Assembly (NCBI GenBank): GCA_963776665.1
Contig: CAVZNQ010000017.1
Span: forward strand, 232,579 to 296,578
Reading direction: 5' to 3'
DNA: 64,000 bases
From: Roseiarcus sp963776665
GTDB lineage: Bacteria > Pseudomonadota > Alphaproteobacteria > Rhizobiales > Beijerinckiaceae
The notes under the pieces are model-generated. The model was not told the origin of the DNA, made no database searches, and was given only the letters and a program-made list of their open reading frames with translations. A program made the position numbers and the translations under genes. Below are positions 61,042 through 64,000 of the stretch, piece after piece. Position 1 is the first letter of the stretch. The number at the start of each line of letters is the position of its first letter.

Positions 61042-61590
61042 TCATCCCGAATGGTTCTGGAGCTCCTTGCGCGCCGCGCGATTTCCGGCAGCTCGCGCAT
61101 CGGCCTCGCACATATATGCGCCGCGCTTGGTGTGCCCATAATAGTGGGTGCCCGAGTAATGGTAGACCCGCGACGGGGTGTTGACCCACACAACGGTGTC
61201 CGACGGGCAGCGGGCGCGAGCCGCCAACTCGGTCGTGAATTCACCTGCTCGTAGGGCCGCCGGCGCGCCGGCGTTCGGCGCCGGCGCGGAAGCCGGAGCC
61301 GATTGCTGCCACCATGGAAAGAGCGAGCCCGACTGGCTGGCCGGCGCGGGCGCCGGGGCAGGCGCCGGCGCGAACGACCCGGAAGGCGGCGCAGCCGCGC
61401 TGCTTTCGCGCGTGCGGCATTGGGCCAGGAACTGCGGCCAGGTTTCGCCTCCGGTCGCTCCCGACGCCTGGGCCTGCTTCCATTGGCTCGCGCACGCAGC
61501 CATCACGCTTTCGGCCTTGGCCGTGGAGCCTGCGCAAGCAAAGCCGAAGGCGGCGGCCGCCACCAGCAAGGGAAAAAGTGAATGGCGCAT
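61042..61590 (-). CDS. Exported protein with Ala/Pro-rich linker and conserved C-terminal domain
   Basis: The 182-residue product has a signal peptide (MRHSLFPLLVAAAAFGFACA), a helical part with CASQWKQAQASG, a low-complexity Ala/Pro linker (~75-115) and a C-terminal module with CPSDTVVWVNTPSRVYHYSG, GTHYYGHTKRGAYMCEADA. The C-terminal module recurs in many Rhizobiales envelope proteins of unknown role, where the two Cys probably form a disulfide. The start ATG 61590 has GGGGA nearby; 61596 is also possible. Confidence 0.7.
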   Translation of the reverse strand: MRHSLFPLLVAAAAFGFACAGSTAKAESVMAACASQWKQAQASGATGGETWPQFLAQCRTRESSAAAPPSGSFAPAPAPAPAPASQSGSLFPWWQQSAPASAPAPNAGAPAALRAGEFTTELAARARCPSDTVVWVNTPSRVYHYSGTHYYGHTKRGAYMCEADARAAGNRAARKELQNHSG

Positions 61591-61723
61591 TGACATCCCC
61601 ACCGAATTCAAAGCCCGGAACGGGCTGGGCCGTCAGCCTATCGCGAGCGGGGACGTTCCGCCAGTCGCGTCCCCATTTCGGGATCGAGGTCCGGAAATCA
61701 TGGTGAATGCAGCGGTTCCGCCC

Positions 61724-62853
61724 TCACCTGCCGACAGGCTGGGTGACGCGATCGCCGTGAGCCGTCGCGGGGACCCGTTCGGACGTCCCGCTCGGCGCCG
61801 CGCGAAGATATTGTCTCGGCCAGGTCGCGACTTGTCCGAGTTCTTGCGCGGCATGAAGGGGCCAGTAGGGATCGCGCAACATCTCGCGCGCCAGCACCAC
61901 GAGGTCGGCCTGCTCGTTGCGGATGATCTGGTCGGCCTGGGCCGCCCCGGTGATCATGCCGACCGCAGCGGTGGCGATATTCGCCTCGCGGCGAATTCGC
62001 TCGGCGAACGGCGCCTGGTACCCCGGCCCCACCGGGATTTCCGCCTTCTCGACATTGCCGCCCGACGAGCAATCGATCACATCGACGCCGAGGGCGAGCA
62101 ACTGGCGCGCAAGCTCGACCGATTGATCGATGTCCCATCCGCCCTCGACCCAGTCGGTCGCCGAGATGCGGACGAACAGCGGGCAGCGCTCCGGCAGGAC
62201 GCGCCGCACCGCAGCGACGCATTCGCGGATAAATCGCGTGCGGTTGTCGAACGAGCCGCCGTAGGCGTCGGCGCGGCGGTTGCTCAACGGCGACAGAAAC
62301 TCGTGGATCAAATATCCGTGCGCGCCGTGAATCTCGATCACCCGGAAGCCGGCGGCGAACGCGCGCTCAGCCGCGGCGGCGAACGCGCGGTGCGCCGCGT
62401 GAATCTGGTCGACCGTCATTTCATCCGGCATCGGGTAAGCGTCATTGAAAGCGACGGCGCTCGGCGCGAGCGGTCGCCACCCGCCCGACGCCTCGGGGAC
62501 GGCGCCATTCCCCGCCCCGGCCGATACGTGCTGGCCTTCCGGCCGGCATGCGCGAGCTGAACGCCGGCGCGAGCGCCCTGAGCGTCAAGAAAGCGCACGA
62601 TCCGTTCGAGCGGTTCGAAATGCTTCTCACTCCAGACGCCGAGGTCTTGGGGTGAAATGCGGCCCTCGGGGGTGACGGCGGCGGCCTCCGTGAACACCAG
62701 CCCCGCGCCGCCAACCGCCCGAGCCGCGAGATGGGCGAAGTGCCAGTCGTTGGCGTAGCCGTCGACCGACGAATACTGGCACATCGGCGAAACGGCGATC
62801 CGGTTGGCGAAATCGACGTCGCGCATGCGAAGTTTGCTGAACAGGTGCGGCAT
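61724..62853 (-). pseudogene. NADH:flavin oxidoreductase (old yellow enzyme, YqjM type), frameshifted
   Basis: The first part (from ATG 62853) reads FANRIAVSPMCQYSSVDGYA, HFAHLAARAVGGAGLVFTEA, VQLAHAGRKAS. After RPGRG it leaves the family. The rest lies in another frame from GNGAVPEASGGWRPLAPSAV through HAAHRAFAAAAERAFAAGFR, IEIHGAHGYLIHEFLSP and GMITGAAQADQIIRN to the stop at 61724. Adding one base at the G/C run near 62515-62518 joins both into a ~376-residue FMN enoate reductase. Assembly error or true inactivation cannot be told apart here. Confidence 0.85.
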
Positions 62854-63025
62854 GGGTCAAATGTCTCGATTGGAACAAGGGAAACGAGCGTTTGGGGCTC
62901 CGCGGTCAAGCGGGCCCCGCGGCCTCATGGATGTCTCCCCCTTGCGATGAACCTAGCGTGGGACGCCAGCCGGTCAACCCGCAAACGCGCAACGAAGGCG
63001 AAACCGGCCGCGCGCCGGGCGGCGC

Positions 63026-64000
63026 TCACTGATAGCCGATGAGATGCGGCAGCCAGAGCGTCAGTCCGGGAACGAACGCAATAACCAGCAGGCACAGGAA
63101 CAACAAGCCGAGGTAGCCCAGCATCGGCCTCACCGTGATTCGATCGGCACGCCGCCGATCAGGCAGGCGCCATAGAGGCCAAGCCCGAGCGGCGGCGCGA
63201 AGAGCCCAATGTCCATCGCGATCACCAGCACCACTCCGAAGTGCAGGCCGTTGATGCCGATTTGGCCCGCGACCGGCACGAGCAGCGGACCGAAGATGAT
63301 AAGCGCCGCCGCACCCTCCGAAATCGAACCCATGACTATCAGTATGAGGATCGACAGCAGCAGGAAGGGCGAGGCGCCGGCATTCTGCGACAGCGCGATC
63401 ATCGCCTGCGCCAAGGCATGGGGGAACTGCTGCAACGTCAGCACGAAGGCGAGAGACTGCGCCGCCGCGACGATGAACAGCACGAGCCCCGAGCGCGTCG
63501 CGGCGTTGACGAAACTACGCGCCGCGGCGCGCAGGCCAAGCTCGCGGAACGCCGCGCCGCCTACGATGAGCGCGTAGAGCGCAGCGAAAGCGGAAATCTC
63601 GGTTGCAGTCGCAACCCCGAACCTGAACCCGGCAAAGATGATGACAACGAGACCGAGCGTGACGATTGCGCCGCGCCATAGCTGCGCCAGCGGCGCCGTC
63701 GACAACCCTGCTTCCTCCGTCATCCTCGCGCCGCCGCCAGCAGGACCACGGCCCCGATCAGCGCAGCCGCCATCAAGCCGGCCGGCAGCAGGCCGGCCAT
63801 GAACAGCCCGCCAATCGAAAGGTTGGCGACGAAACCGAGGATGATCAGATTGATGCATGGAGCAATGGTCTCGGCCATTACCGCGGAAGCCGCCAGCAAG
63901 GGGACCGCCCCGCCCGGGCTCTGGCGCGACCGTCGAGCCGCCGGAATCGGCACCCAGCCGACCGCCGCGACGTCGGCCATCTTCGAGCCTGAGATGCCGG
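63026..64000 (-). pseudogene. dctM: TRAP transporter large permease (DctM), 3' part, split into three frames
   Basis: From the window edge, GISGSKMADVAAVG and SAVMAETIAPCINLIILGFV are DctM. That frame stops at 63720. It continues from ATG 63723 (a 4-bp overlap) with GVATATEISAFAALYALIVG and GPLLVPVAGQIGINGLHFGV, stopping at 63130. The last helix (FLCLLVIAFVPGLTLWLPHL) is in a third frame ending at 63026. Two one-base losses (near 63723 and 63131) explain this. DctM is the ~12-TM membrane subunit that imports C4-dicarboxylates or other organic acids with the help of a binding protein. The 5' part and partner genes lie outside the window. Confidence 0.75.

Noticed and set aside
1..64000. CRISPR array, tRNA, rRNA or integrase
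   Set aside because: No regularly spaced short repeats, no cloverleaf-type sequence and no integrase or transposase reading frame was recognised on either strand.

Overview
The window reads as GC-rich chromosomal DNA from an alphaproteobacterium, most likely Hyphomicrobiales/Rhizobiales. Grounds are an RpoE-ChrR singlet-oxygen type sigma/anti-sigma pair, a Ku gene, class II DAHP synthase, FabI, a Caulobacter XylB-like sugar dehydrogenase, and intergenic palindromes of the 'CATTCCCGC...GCGGGAATG' and 'CCTCATCCTGAGGAGC...' kinds. This is inferred from gene families, not from a marker gene; no rRNA or tRNA gene was seen.

Left part (0-30 kb). 0-10 kb is a nitrogen-compound catabolic and uptake cluster: a Tat-exported BMP-type binding protein, allophanate hydrolase, creatininase-family amidohydrolase, RidA, an NMT1/THI5-like binding protein, a cytosine-deaminase-like amidohydrolase, an FAD oxidase, a flavodoxin-fold reductase and a LysR regulator. 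10-19 kb holds Sua5, an acyl-CoA dehydrogenase/enoyl-CoA hydratase pair, Ku, a CsbD protein, a class III nucleotidyl cyclase and a bacterial pepsin-like aspartic protease. 18.5-20.6 kb is a LacI-type regulator facing two cupin genes across three copies of one 12-bp operator. 20.8-29.7 kb is mostly core: Nudix, PdxH, a CbpA-like DnaJ, an ECF sigma/anti-sigma pair, FabI, an MFS transporter, DAHP synthase and an acyltransferase.

Middle part (29.7-45.4 kb). A visibly less GC-rich cassette at 30.2-32.8 kb carries three overlapping genes: a truncated galactose-oxidase-like beta protein with a coiled coil and charged tail, a partner resembling the N-terminal half of an ATP-grasp enzyme, and a RimK/graspetide-type ATP-grasp ligase. 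This is the best candidate for an undescribed system. Right of it, the promoter and 5' end of nadE are duplicated (107 bp, 1,015 bp apart) around a small membrane-protein gene that overlaps the truncated nadE leader. Further right come nadE, small cupin and cyclic-nucleotide-binding proteins, two tandem three-TM proteins, then a fatty-acid/singlet-oxygen stress island (CFA-type methyltransferase, DUF1365, flavoprotein, rpoE-chrR, DUF1295, DUF2177) with three sites of the form TGATCC-N18-TA.

Right part (45.6-64 kb). A long operon encodes a sugar ABC transporter, three short-chain dehydrogenases, a TIM-barrel isomerase, a kinase-like protein, an enolase homologue with altered active-site residues and a carboxylesterase, with many 4-nt overlaps; it looks like a complete catabolic pathway for an unknown (possibly esterified) sugar or polyol. 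Then follow Ppx/GppA, a PIN-like protein, an AraC regulator, an exported protein, an old-yellow-enzyme gene and the 3' part of a TRAP dctM gene.

Caveat: at least seven genes (LacI, second cupin, pdxH, DUF1295, AraC, OYE, dctM) are broken by single-base shifts in or beside G/C runs. That many suggests assembly error as much as real decay.
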